Source: Gluconobacter kondonii (GTDB lineage: Bacteria > Pseudomonadota > Alphaproteobacteria > Acetobacterales > Acetobacteraceae). Taken from it: a stretch of DNA of 45,886 nt. The notes under the pieces are model-generated. The model saw nothing but the letters and a program-made list of their open reading frames with translations, was not told the DNA's origin and ran no database searches. Made by a program: the position numbers and the translations under genes. Location of the stretch: the NCBI RefSeq assembly GCF_002723995.1, contig NZ_BEWP01000016.1, forward strand, positions 1-45,886, given 5' to 3'. Shown one piece after another: positions 8,880 through 17,427 of the stretch. Every line of letters starts with the position of its first letter. Within the stretch, counting starts at the first letter, position 1.

Positions 8880-9043
8880 TAGCGATACTATCCGTCCTTT
8901 CCAGTACAATTTCTTCTCACAAAGTCTCAGTGAATGTTGATGACTTGAAACATTCACAAGCCGCTACTGCAAAATTACTCTGCAATCTTTACGCTGAGCA
9001 GGGGAAGCCTTGCGAGCTGCCTCGTATGCAGCCGAAGAATTAG
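8705..9043 (+). CDS. Unknown small membrane ORF overlapping the previous one
   Basis: The open frame runs from an ATG at 8705, but the part outside the overlap (from about 8864) is what looks like protein. There is a hydrophobic segment 'IAMVSGLIAILSVLSSTI', then a polar tail with two cysteines (KLLCNLYAEQGKPCEL). A start at 8864 would give about 60 residues with an N-terminal membrane anchor, though without a good ribosome site. Alternatively it is the true C-terminus of the 8451 gene after a frameshift near 8840-8860. Not recognised. Confidence 0.35.
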   Translation: MGLEIQGRDIFSFGHSCFGASLWKGVLTNWSEAAETYSQKGVDERKSFCDGIAMVSGLIAILSVLSSTISSHKVSVNVDDLKHSQAATAKLLCNLYAEQGKPCELPRMQPKN

Positions 9044-9070
9044 GTAGCAGGATGGTCTTCTGAAGGAGAT

Positions 9071-9115
9071 GGGGTCACGACACGAAAGTGTACTTTACGT
9101 ACGCTTAGAGTGAAC
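9071..9115. repeat. Left inverted repeat (IRL) of the Tn3-family element
   Basis: Starts with GGGG as is usual for the Tn3 family. It matches the reverse complement of 12842-12886 over 45 bases with two differences and of 18672-18703 over 32 bases exactly. The tnpR stop codon (TAA at 9105-9107) lies inside it. Preceded by GAGAT. Confidence 0.95.
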
Positions 9116-9701
9116 CCAACAAGAACGTTGAGGCTGTTCTGCTGAGAGTTCGATAGACAGTTGGCCGAGAAATAGAAAACAGTTCTGAAAGATCGCTGAT
9201 GGAGTAATCGCCGGTATCATACATCCGGCGAAGCTCTTTTTGCTGACGTTCAGAAAGCTTGGGTTTCTTTCCGCGTAGTTTACCTTTGTCGCGTGCAACG
9301 GCCATCCCTTCACGAGTACGCATCCGGATCAGATCGGCTTCAAACTCCGCGAAAGTCGCAAGGATGTTGAAGAACAACTTGCCCATTGGATCAGACGGAT
9401 CGTGAATACTGTTCCCAAGTTGAAGCTTCACGCCACGGGATGCCAGGCTGTCGCCAATAAGCCGTGCATCAGGGACAGAGCGGGCCAGTCGATCAAGCTT
9501 TGGTACGACCAAAGTATCGCCACTACGAACAGCCGCCAGTGCCTGGTCAAGGCCGGCCCTTTCCCGGTTCGTGCCGGTGAAGCCCTTGTCGGTGTAAATA
9601 CGATCGGCAGAAACACCGAGTTTGAGCAGTTCCTGATGCTGGGCCGCGAGATCCTGTTTGTCCGTCGAGCAGCGGGCATAGCCGATCATTATGTGTGTCA
9701 T
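9105..9701 (-). CDS. tnpR: Serine resolvase TnpR
   Basis: Serine recombinase that would resolve cointegrates made by TnpA. I chose the ATG at 9701 (MTHIMIGYARCSTD); the frame extends to 9743 but adds only non-family residues. The catalytic Ser lies in 'YARCSTDKQDL'. It is followed by 'LDRLARS' and the 'GKLFFNILATFAEFEADLIRMRTREG' E-helix region. A C-terminal helix-turn-helix follows (QQKELRRMYDTGDYSISDLSELFSISRPTVYRTL). Length 198 is close to the family norm. Divergent from tnpA across the res region. Confidence 0.92.
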   Translation of the reverse strand: MTHIMIGYARCSTDKQDLAAQHQELLKLGVSADRIYTDKGFTGTNRERAGLDQALAAVRSGDTLVVPKLDRLARSVPDARLIGDSLASRGVKLQLGNSIHDPSDPMGKLFFNILATFAEFEADLIRMRTREGMAVARDKGKLRGKKPKLSERQQKELRRMYDTGDYSISDLSELFSISRPTVYRTLSRTASTFLLGSL

Positions 9702-9857
9702 ACGGGAAAGTGTAACGTATAAGGCCCCATGACTGCAAAACATATGGTACCACCTTTATGAGACACAGCACACGGCTGTATTCCATGACGTGTTGCACTT
9801 GTCCGGGACAGTCCGTCCAACGATCCCCTTCCGGACACATGAAGGAGACATCCGATC
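9702..9857. promoter_or_regulatory. tnpR/tnpA divergent intergenic region, probable res site
   Basis: The 156 bases between the divergent tnpR and tnpA starts are where Tn3-type elements keep the resolution site and both promoters. An inverted pair TGTCCGG (9800-9806) / CCGGACA (9831-9837) is visible, 24 bases apart, as a candidate resolvase sub-site. The tnpA start has GAAGGAG about 10 bases upstream. Sub-site borders cannot be fixed by eye. Confidence 0.55.
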
Positions 9858-12815
9858 ATGGCGCGGCGCCGTCTTCTGACCCGTGAAGCTCTCGCCCGAC
9901 ATTACGAGCCTTCTGTCGATGATCGCGAGATCACGAGACATTTTACACTCAGCCAGGATGACTTCAATCTGATCGCAACCCGCCGCGGAGAAACCTCCCG
10001 ATTGGGTTTCACGATGGTCATGCTCTACATGCGCTGGCCGGGACGGGTGCTGGAATCTGGTGAAACACCACCGGCTCCCATTCTGTCATTTGTTGCGCGG
10101 CAGCTCGACCTGTCCCCTGGGCTCTGGTCCCATTACGGACGTCGTGACGAAACCCGTCGATCCCATCTGGCCCACCTGATGAAGCGTTATGGCTACCGAA
10201 CCTTCGATCGGTCGGCATTTCATGACATGACCGGTTTCGCGATGCCAATTGCACATCATGTGACCCAGCCATCCCGCATGGCTGCGATCCTGATTGACGA
10301 GATGCGTCGCCGAAGCATTCTCCTGCCGTCGGTCACTGTCATTGAAGCCTTGGTGCGCCGTGCTCGCCAGCAGGCCGATCACCTTGTCCATGACGTCCTT
10401 GCAGGGGATCTGCCGTCGGAAACCCGTTGTCGTTTGGACAAAATGCTGGAGCGTCGTGGCGATCGCAGTGCCTCCTCGCTCTCGTGGCTGCGTAACCCGC
10501 CCCTGTCACCAGCCGCGCGCAATATCCTGCGATTGCTGGAACGCCTGGAGTATGTACGATCCCTGAACCTCGACAGCGCTCGCGCCACGACCATACCGCG
10601 TGTGGCCTTTGACCGTTTGAGCGAAGAAGCTGCCCGGATTACGCCCCAGCATCTGGCCGAGCTTCGGTCATCCCGTCGTTACGCCATTCTGGTGGCAGCC
10701 GGGGTCCGACTTGAGGAGGTTCTAACCGACGCGACCCTCACAATGATGGACAAACTCCTCGGAAGCATGATGCGCCGTGCCGAACACCGGATCCGTGACA
10801 AAGCGATTGTCACCATGCGATCGTTGCAGGCCCAGCTTCGTCTGCTGACAACCTCCTGCCGTCATCTGATTGAGGCGCGTGATCAGGGCGTTGATTCACT
10901 GTCTGCCATTACGGGAATTGACTGGCCCCGCCTCCAGGACGCCATCGGCAGGGCTGAAACCCTGACAGCTCCAGAGACCATTGATCGCACGGCCGAACTG
11001 ATCAACCGGCATCGCTCTCTTCGTCCTGCCATTGGTCCATTCCTGAACGCGTTCCAGTTTCAGGGTGGTCGCACGGTACAGGGATTACTGAAGGCGGTGC
11101 AGATCATTGGAGACCTCTATCGGACCGGTAAACGCCGCTTGCCTGACTCCTGTCCGATCCGTTTCATTCCGCCTTCCTGGCACAGCTTTGTCAGGCCAGA
11201 GGGAACAGTCATACGACAGGCTTACGAACTCTGTGTTCTGACCCAGCTGCGCGAGCGTCTGCGTTCCGGAGACATCTGAGTAACGGAAAGTCGCCAATAC
11301 CGCGCATTCGACACCTACCTTCTTCCGGAAGCCACGTTTGCAGCGATGCGCGCGCAAGGACCGTTGCCTCTGGCGATCAATGCTACGGCTGACACGTTCC
11401 TTTCTCAACGGCGTGCAGTGCTGGAAACCGCGCTGAACCGGGTGACGGCTCTTGCCAGGAAGGGCGAGTTGTCACAGGTCCGGCTTGATGCACATGGTCT
11501 TGTGATTTCGCCTCTGAAAGCAATTACACCCCCTGCTGTGGAAGAGTTGAGGCGGGCGGCTTACGACCGGCTGCCACGGATCAAGATTACTGATCTTCTG
11601 CTGGAAGTGGACCGCTGGATCAGCTTCACCGACTGCTTTACCCATCGCCGTTCCAGCCGTGTCGCGGATGACAAAAACGCCCTGCTGACGGTGATCCTGG
11701 CGGATGGGATTAATCTTGGTCTGACACGCATGGCCGACACCTGTCAGGGTGCCACCCTGCGCCAGTTGGCGCATCTGCATGACTGGCATATCAGCGAGGC
11801 CGGATACGCCGAAGCCCTTGGCCGTATGGTTGCAGCCCATCGTGGGCTGCCGCTGGCGTCACTCTGGGGAGACGGCACATCGTCCTCAAGTGATGGTCAA
11901 TTGTTTCATGCAGGTGGCAGAGGCGCTGCGATCAGCGATATCAATGCGCGCAATGGCAGTGAACCGGGCGTCAGTTTCTACACCCACATCTCCGATCAGT
12001 ATGATCCGTTTTCGACCCGGGTGATTGCGGCGACGGCCGGTGAAGCACCCTATGTTCTGGATGGACTGCTTTATCATGCTAACGGACTTTCCATTGAAGA
12101 GCATTATACAGATACGGGTGGGGCATCGGATCATGTTTTCGGGCTGATGCCCTTCTTTGGTTATCGATTTGCGCCCAGGATACGGGATCTGAAAGAGCGG
12201 AAACTTCACCTTTTTCCGGGACAACACCCGGGCGAACTTCTGGGTGGGATGGCCGGTGACCTGATCAATACCAACCATATTGTGGAACACTGGGACGACC
12301 TGCTGCGTCTCGTCACATCTATTCGGAGTGGAACCGTGACCGCTTCGGCCATGCTGCGCAAACTCGGATCTTATCCCCGTCAGAATGGTCTGGCTGTTGC
12401 CTTGCGTGAAGTTGGCCGGATCGAGCGGTCGGTTTTCATGCTCGACTGGATACAGGATCTGGATTTGCGCAGGCGAACCCAGGCAGGGCTCAACATGGGA
12501 GAAGCCCGGAATGCGCTGGCTCGGGCGCTCTTCTTCAATCAGCTTGGCGAACTGCGGGATCGGCGTTTTGAAAATCAGGCCTATCGGGCGTCAGGTCTGA
12601 ACCTGCTGGTGGCAGCGGTCATCCTATGGAATACGCGCTATCTTCAGTCCGCCATCACGACGCTCGGTATTTCAGATGACCTGGCCCGGCATATCGCACC
12701 CCTCGGCTGGGAGCATATTTCTCTGACAGGCGACTATCGCTGGAATGTCGATGAGCAGCCCGAAGCTGGCGCGTTACGGCCGCTTCGGGTACCTGCGTCC
12801 CTACTTGTTGCGTGA
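9858..12815 (+). pseudogene. tnpA: Tn3-family transposase TnpA, interrupted by an in-frame TGA
   Basis: The reading frame runs from 9858 to 12815 (986 codons, the normal TnpA size) with a single TGA at 11277-11279. The frame is unchanged on both sides ('RLRSGDI' stop 'VTESRQYRAFDTYLLPEA'). Related transposases have Trp at this point (GDIW), so a single TGG-to-TGA change explains it. The first half holds the DNA-binding N-terminal domain. The second holds the catalytic DDE residues: 'WGDGTSSSSDGQ', 'TDTGGASDH' and a Glu in 'LGELRDRRFENQ' or nearby, with 'VILWNTRYL'. If translated from an internal start the second part alone would lack DNA binding. A sequencing error cannot be ruled out. Confidence 0.9.
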
Positions 12816-12841
12816 ACCTCAATGTGGCCAGTTCTACAGGT

Positions 12842-12886
12842 GTTCACTCCAAGCGTACGTAAAATACACTTTCGTGTCGTGACCCC
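12842..12886. repeat. Internal inverted repeat copy (IRR1) just after tnpA
   Basis: Reverse complement of IRL with two differences in 45 bases, located 27 bases after the tnpA stop. It would be the right end of a minimal 3.8-kb tnpR-tnpA transposon. The next five bases are TATTA, not GAGAT, so the last transposition used the outer repeat at 18703 instead. Confidence 0.93.
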
Positions 12887-12956
12887 TATTACACACCTCA
12901 CGCTCGCATGTGTGAGGAACATGCCGTCCGGAGCCTTGGCCGCGAGTGATCGTTGC

Positions 12957-13673
12957 TTAGGAACCAGGCACGCAGTCCAAGCAACTCTCGGGCGCCTGGG
13001 GCGGTAGAACCAGCTTTCGCTGTAGGTGCCTCAAGGCGGTGCGGACGCCTTCCTCGATGACGGGGTGATAGAAGGGGCTGTCGATCATCTGCTGGACGGT
13101 ATCTCGTCGCTGGACGCTCCATGACAGCAGGTGACCAATGTGCTCGGCAGCCGGCCCCACCATTTCCGCGCCTAGGAAAATCCCGGTAGCCGTGTCGGCG
13201 TAGACGCGGATCATGCCGCGGTTCTCCAGCATCACCCGGCTTCGGCCCTGGTCGGCGAAGGAGGCCTCACCGACCTCAAATGCCGGGCCGCCCGCCTTCA
13301 GCTGCTGGAACGTGGCCCCAACCATGGCGATCTGCGGGTCGGAGAACACGATGCCAAGCGGCGCTCTGCGGGGACGAGGCCTCACAATTGGGTGACGGCC
13401 CGCGTTGTCACCTGCGATACGACCATCGTCGGCGGCTTCATGAAGAATCTCCGTCATACCGTTGGCATCGCCATTCACCTTGAGAAATCGAACCTGGTCG
13501 CCCATGGCTGCAGCTGCAGCATCAAAGGCCGGCCCCATGGTTTTGCATGGAGGGCACCAGGGAGCACCGATGTAAAGCAGGAGCGGATCTGTGGTGGAGC
13601 GGGCCAGGCGATTGAACTCGGTGGCGTCCAGCTCTTCCACTTTCCCGGCCCAAGCAGGCACGGACATGTTCAT
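12957..13673 (-). CDS. Chimera: thioredoxin N-terminus fused to the dimerisation domain of a dihydrolipoamide-dehydrogenase-like protein
   Basis: 238 residues. Residues 1-67 are a thioredoxin start with WCPPC at 39-43. From about residue 74 ('ILHEAADDGRIAGDNAG') the sequence is that of a class I flavoprotein disulfide reductase. It comprises only the tail of the NAD region and the interface domain, with 'VFSDPQIAMVG', 'GRSRVMLENRG' and the catalytic 'YHPVIEEG' His-Glu. The FAD and NAD domains and the reductase CxxxxC are absent, as is the rest of the thioredoxin fold with its cis-Pro. 'GDAN' at 68-71 is plausible in both parents. The protein ends CLDCVPGS, a possible extra CxxC. It is last in the FrnE-OsmC-OYE-Trx operon. 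An in-frame deletion product; activity uncertain. Confidence 0.8.
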   Translation of the reverse strand: MNMSVPAWAGKVEELDATEFNRLARSTTDPLLLYIGAPWCPPCKTMGPAFDAAAAAMGDQVRFLKVNGDANGMTEILHEAADDGRIAGDNAGRHPIVRPRPRRAPLGIVFSDPQIAMVGATFQQLKAGGPAFEVGEASFADQGRSRVMLENRGMIRVYADTATGIFLGAEMVGPAAEHIGHLLSWSVQRRDTVQQMIDSPFYHPVIEEGVRTALRHLQRKLVLPPQAPESCLDCVPGS

Positions 13674-13731
13674 CGCTGTATCCCTTCGCTTGGGCGGCCG
13701 ACCCCATCGAGGCCGGCCGCTTGGTGGTGAC

Positions 13732-14061
13732 CTACTCGCCCTTTACGAACGGCGCGATCTGCGCCTGCAGCGCCTGCTTGGGCATGGCGCCAACAATCTC
13801 CTTGGCGACTTTTCCGTCCACGAAGACTTTCAACGTAGGGATGGATCGCACCCCAAAGCGCTGAGCCAATTCAGGGTTCTGATCGATATCGACCTTGATC
13901 ACCTGGAGCTTCCCTTCGAGCTCGTTGGATATCTCCTCTAGGGAGGGAGCAATAGCCCGGCAAGGCGGGCACCACGGTGCCCAGAAGTCCACCAGAACCG
14001 GTGTCTTGCTCTGGATAACGTCGTCCTCGAAATCGAAGGTCGTTGTGCTGCGAGTAGCCAT
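13732..14061 (-). CDS. Thioredoxin with WCPPC active site
   Basis: 109-residue complete thioredoxin. The active site is WCPPC rather than WCGPC; the cis-Pro loop 'RSIPTLKVF' is intact, and there is no signal peptide, so it is cytoplasmic. It would reduce disulfides, probably partnering the FrnE/OsmC enzymes in this cassette. The CPPC variant generally shifts redox potential upward relative to CGPC. Fourth gene of the minus-strand operon starting at 16640, 42 bases after the OYE gene. Confidence 0.93.
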   Translation of the reverse strand: MATRSTTTFDFEDDVIQSKTPVLVDFWAPWCPPCRAIAPSLEEISNELEGKLQVIKVDIDQNPELAQRFGVRSIPTLKVFVDGKVAKEIVGAMPKQALQAQIAPFVKGE

Positions 14062-14103
14062 GTCAAAACCCCATCTTTAGGGCGCGTGTGCGCCGATGAT
14101 TGG

Positions 14104-15225
14104 TCAGCCGATTGCGGCGCGACTGCCGCCGGCATCGTAGGTCGGGTAGTCCGTATAGCCCTTGGCGCCAATGACGCCGTAGAACGTCGAGCGGTCCGGC
14201 TCCGCCAGCGGCCAGCCATTCTTCATCCGCTCCACCAGATCGGGGTTGGAGATGAAGTTGGTGCCAAACGCGATCAGATCGAGTTCGCCTTTGGCAAGCT
14301 CGGTCTCGGCCAGCTCCTGGGTGAAACCGCCCGCGCCGATCAGCGTGCCCTGGTAGGCCTTGCGGAAGGCCGCGCCAAAACCAGCTGGCGTACCGGCCGC
14401 CGAAATCGTGGTCTGGTAGTTCAGGTGCACGAACGCCAGCTTCCGTTCGTTCAGGGCCGCTGCCACACTCGCCCAGGTCTCCGCTTCGCCTTCGAAGGCC
14501 TCCATGTCGTAGATGCGGCCGAACGGCGAAACGCGCACGCCGACCTTCTCACCGCCGATTTCGGCGGCCAGGGCATCGATCGTTTCAAGCAGCAGACGCT
14601 GACGGTTCTCGATCGACCCACCGTACTGGTCGGTGCGGGTATTGAGCTTGCTGCTCAGGAACTGGTCGAACAGGAACGCATTGGCGGCCATCAGTTCGAC
14701 GCCATCGAAACCAGCATCCATCGCCCGGCGTGCCGACGAGGCGAAGTCCTGGATGACACGCTTGACCTCATCGGTTGTCAGAGCGCGCGGCTTGCTCGGC
14801 AGCACGGGACCTTCCTTGCCGGGCTCGACCCATGCGTAGACCATCGTGGTGGTCGCTGGCACTTCGCCCGACGACACTGGCGCGACATTGCCGGGCTGCA
14901 GCGAGACGTGGGACAACCGGCCGACGTGCCACAGCTGGGCGAAGATCTTGCCGCCCTTGGCGTGGACCGCATCGGTGACCTTGCGCCAACCCTCAGTCTG
15001 CTCATCGGTATACAGGCCCGGGGTATAGAGGTAGCCACGACCTTCGTCGGAGACGGGCAGGCCTTCGGTGATGATCAGCCCCGCCGATGCACGCTGCGCG
15101 TAATACAGCGCAGTCAGATCGCTGGGGATGTTCTCGGGCGTGCGGGTACGGGTCATCGGGGCCATGACGACGCGGTTGGCCAACTGCAGGCCAGACAGAT
15201 CGAAGGGGGTAAACAGCTTGCTCAT
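14104..15225 (-). CDS. Old Yellow Enzyme family NAD(P)H:flavin oxidoreductase (NemA-like)
   Basis: 373 residues from the ATG at 15225 (MSKLFTPFDL); an in-frame ATG at 15276 is upstream of normal family starts. An FMN-binding TIM barrel with 'MAPMTRTR', 'AQLWHVGR', 'DQYGGSIENR' and a C-terminal 'GTNFISNPDLVERM'. These enzymes reduce activated alkenes such as quinones and N-ethylmaleimide. The substrate-binding motif, usually H-x-x-N/H-x-Y, reads M179-A-A-N182-A-F184, so both the His and the proton-donor Tyr are replaced. It follows OsmC by 77 bases in the stress operon. Confidence 0.92.
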   Translation of the reverse strand: MSKLFTPFDLSGLQLANRVVMAPMTRTRTPENIPSDLTALYYAQRASAGLIITEGLPVSDEGRGYLYTPGLYTDEQTEGWRKVTDAVHAKGGKIFAQLWHVGRLSHVSLQPGNVAPVSSGEVPATTTMVYAWVEPGKEGPVLPSKPRALTTDEVKRVIQDFASSARRAMDAGFDGVELMAANAFLFDQFLSSKLNTRTDQYGGSIENRQRLLLETIDALAAEIGGEKVGVRVSPFGRIYDMEAFEGEAETWASVAAALNERKLAFVHLNYQTTISAAGTPAGFGAAFRKAYQGTLIGAGGFTQELAETELAKGELDLIAFGTNFISNPDLVERMKNGWPLAEPDRSTFYGVIGAKGYTDYPTYDAGGSRAAIG

Positions 15226-15302
15226 GATGGGTCTCTCGATTGGGGGCGCGGCCCCGATACAGGGCCGCTGTTGCAAATGCAGTGGCAGGAACGGTTCCGG
15301 GC

Positions 15303-15863
15303 TTAGCCTTCCAGGACTTCCAGCTTGGGAACCATGCGGATTGCCTTGGAGAAGTTGGCGTAGTTCACCGAGGTCTTGGTCACGTTGCGGTGCAGCTCTT
15401 CCACCTGCTCGCGTGATCCATCGGTATGCAGCCGCACCACGTAGCTCACCTCGTCGTAGCCAGGGTTGACGCTCTCATCGAGGCCCAGGACGCCACGCAG
15501 GTCGAGCTCGCCATCGGTCTCGATTTCCAGGCTGTGGATGGTGATGCCCATTGCGGCAGCATTGACCGCATAGCCCACCGACAAGCAGGCGTTGAGGGCG
15601 GCCATCAGCAGTTCCTGGGGGTTGGGCGCGGTGTTCTGGCCAAGGAATTCCAGCGGTTCATCCGCCGCAATTTCAAAGTGGCGCTGGTATTCCTCGCCGC
15701 GGATCGCGTAGCGGCTCACGGTCGCCACGGTGCGGGTCTGGTTCTCCCACTTCGTCTTGACGTTGAAACGGGCACTGCGCTTTGCGGGCTCGGTGGTCGC
15801 GGCGACTTCCTGTGCAAACGTCTGCAGAGCAGCGACGTCGATACCGTTGAGTTTGTTGGTCAT
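15303..15863 (-). CDS. OsmC-family peroxide/thiol-stress protein
   Basis: 186 residues. The OsmC/Ohr core is clear: 'APNPQELLMAALNACLSVGY' holds the peroxidatic Cys at 93. The usual second Cys region (normally CPV...) reads 'TSVNYANFSKA', so no resolving Cys is present there. Members reduce organic hydroperoxides or bind thiol-reactive compounds; a one-Cys form would need an outside thiol, for which the nearby thioredoxin is a candidate. ATG at 15863 preceded by AAAGGACC. Co-directional with FrnE upstream (102-base gap) and OYE downstream. Confidence 0.9.
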   Translation of the reverse strand: MTNKLNGIDVAALQTFAQEVAATTEPAKRSARFNVKTKWENQTRTVATVSRYAIRGEEYQRHFEIAADEPLEFLGQNTAPNPQELLMAALNACLSVGYAVNAAAMGITIHSLEIETDGELDLRGVLGLDESVNPGYDEVSYVVRLHTDGSREQVEELHRNVTKTSVNYANFSKAIRMVPKLEVLEG

Positions 15864-15965
15864 TTGAATGGTCCTTTCTAAATGCGCTTTCGGCGCGTGG
15901 AAGACCTGCGGAGGGGCGATGAGGCCGCTGCCTCAGATCCGGATTGGAATTTGGACTGGTTGGAC

Positions 15966-16640
15966 TTAGTGGCAGCCGTCGATGCCGCAGCTCACGCCTT
16001 CGGTTTCGTCCAGAGCCACCGGAACATCGACTGCTGCGTCACGAAGCGCCTTTTCGAACACGACGGCCTCACGCGCTCCAGACAGGAATGTCTTGCCGTT
16101 GAGGAGGAACAGCGGCACGCCGTTGGCGATGCTGTTCGCCTCCACCTCGTCGCGAGCGATTTCGGAAGCGACCCGTACGCTGTCGAATTCGAGCGTGTCG
16201 GTCACGCCGACTTCTTTGGCCAACGAGGCGAGGACGCCCTGGTCAAAAATGTCGAGGCCGTCGGTCGTTACGGCCTTGTAAATCCGCTCACTCATCACCT
16301 GTGCGACAACCGGCGAGCTGATGCTCTTGACCAGTGCATGCGCGGCAGTGGTGTCGCCGAAACGCATGGTGTCGAAGTTGTAGACCAGCCCCTCGGCAAG
16401 ACCTTGCCTACAGACCGCAGCCATCATCCGATCAACTCCAAGGGCACCGCCCAGCTTCTGGTAGAGCGCGGTCTGGTAGTCCATTGGCGCCATTCCCTTG
16501 GCCAAGCGATAGGCCTTGTTGGTGACGACGACTTCGACCTGACCGGCCAACGACGCCACGGCCTGCTCAAAGCGCCGCTTGGCAATCCAGCACCACGGGC
16601 ACACGTAGTCAGACCAGATTTCGACATGAACCTTCTTCAT
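15966..16640 (-). CDS. FrnE-like DsbA-family oxidoreductase (cytoplasmic)
   Basis: 224 residues from ATG 16640, which has AGGAG 6 bases upstream; a longer frame to 16721 runs back into the promoter. The N-terminus reads MKKVHVEIWSDYVCPWCW with CPWC at 14-17. A helical insertion follows, then 'SIANGVPLFLLNGKTFLSGA' with the cis-Pro loop; the pattern is that of FrnE/2-hydroxychromene-isomerase-like DsbA proteins. There is no signal peptide. A C-terminal CGIDGCH adds another Cys pair. First gene of the five-gene operon and directly preceded by an operator-like inverted repeat. Confidence 0.92.
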   Translation of the reverse strand: MKKVHVEIWSDYVCPWCWIAKRRFEQAVASLAGQVEVVVTNKAYRLAKGMAPMDYQTALYQKLGGALGVDRMMAAVCRQGLAEGLVYNFDTMRFGDTTAAHALVKSISSPVVAQVMSERIYKAVTTDGLDIFDQGVLASLAKEVGVTDTLEFDSVRVASEIARDEVEANSIANGVPLFLLNGKTFLSGAREAVVFEKALRDAAVDVPVALDETEGVSCGIDGCH

Positions 16641-16662
16641 CGTCTTCTCCTGCACCTGCGAA

Positions 16663-16721
16663 ACTACCGTCTGGTTGGTAGGTGGCACATTTAAATATAG
16701 AAACGCTGCGCTTGCCTGCAA
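16663..16721 (-). promoter_or_regulatory. Promoter and TetR-type operator of the FrnE operon
   Basis: On the minus strand a -35 TTGCAG (16716-16721) and -10 TATATT (16694-16699) are spaced 16 bases. Just downstream lies CTACC-N8-GGTAG (on the plus strand ACTACCGTCTGGTTGGTAGG, 16663-16682), related to the perfect palindrome before tetR. A repressor bound here would cover the transcription start. Confidence 0.7.
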
Positions 16722-16751
16722 GGGTTTGTCTAACAGCGTTGGCGGAACTGC

Positions 16752-17315
16752 TTACGATTCCTGAACTATGAGCTGGACGATGCGATCATCCGTCGGATCG
16801 CCGGCCTTGGTTGCCCAGTTGATGAAGCTGGACCCTTCCAGCAGGCTCAACAGGACGAAGGCTTTCTGCTTGGGGCCAGATCCGCGCGGGAATTCACCGC
16901 GTTCCATTCCCCGCTCCATGACAGCTTCAAGCCACTTCAATTGCATGTCGAAGAACCGGTGCGTGAGCTGCTGCAGGCCCAGCGGAAGCGCTGACATTTC
17001 GGCCGCCAGCGCGCCACACAAGGGCAACATCCCGCCGTCCGAACTGGCACGGAAAAGCCTGAAAAGTGCCTCCAACCGAGCGACAGCACCTTCATGCTGC
17101 TGTTCGATCTGGGCAAAGTCATCGCGCACCCGTTCGATGTATTCCTCGACGATGGCAGTCCCCAGGTCTTCCTTGGTCGGGAAATGGTGATGAATGCTTG
17201 GCTTCCGGATACCCACCGTCTCGGCGAGGTCTGCGTAGCTGAAGGCGGCATAGCCCTTTGTGCGCATCAGCGCCTCGGCGGTCTGCACCAGAGCATCACG
17301 TGTTCCAAGGGCCAT
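16752..17315 (-). CDS. TetR-family repressor, likely redox/electrophile-sensing
   Basis: 187 residues. The N-terminal helix-turn-helix is 'YADLAETVGIRKPSIHHHFPTKEDL' (about 27-51). The ligand domain has a single cysteine, C100 in 'GMLPLCGALAAE'. NemR, the E. coli TetR-type sensor of electrophiles and hypochlorite, also uses a cysteine in its ligand domain, so thiol sensing is a reasonable inference. Its promoter contains a perfect 11-bp inverted repeat between -35 and -10, pointing to autorepression. Similar half-sites lie before the FrnE and SDR operons, so it probably controls the whole cargo. Confidence 0.88.
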   Translation of the reverse strand: MALGTRDALVQTAEALMRTKGYAAFSYADLAETVGIRKPSIHHHFPTKEDLGTAIVEEYIERVRDDFAQIEQQHEGAVARLEALFRLFRASSDGGMLPLCGALAAEMSALPLGLQQLTHRFFDMQLKWLEAVMERGMERGEFPRGSGPKQKAFVLLSLLEGSSFINWATKAGDPTDDRIVQLIVQES

Positions 17316-17345
17316 AACGTCTCCTGACTACTTCGATTTACGAAC

Positions 17346-17374
17346 AGACTACCTACCACAAGGTAGGTAGTCAA
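17346..17374 (-). promoter_or_regulatory. Autoregulated tetR promoter with perfect palindromic operator
   Basis: GACTACCTACC (17347-17357) and GGTAGGTAGTC (17362-17372) form a perfect inverted repeat with a 4-base spacer. On the minus strand TTGACT (17369-17374) and TAGTCT (17346-17351) are spaced 17 bases, so the palindrome lies exactly between and over the -35 and -10 boxes of tetR. This is the classic position for repression by promoter occlusion. Confidence 0.82.
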
Positions 17375-17427
17375 CCGTTACTTTAAGAACCTGCGCTGGC
17401 ATTCCTGGTCACGCAGCTCTGGCTCGA

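Noticed and set aside
12882-12895. Target duplication at the internal transposon repeat
   Set aside because: Bases after 12886 are TATTA, unlike GAGAT at the left end, so the 3.8-kb unit did not insert here on its own.
14086-15306. A 406-codon plus-strand frame opposite the OYE gene
   Set aside because: It mirrors the minus-strand OYE, whose family sequence is clear; the opposite frame is a by-product of GC-rich codon use.
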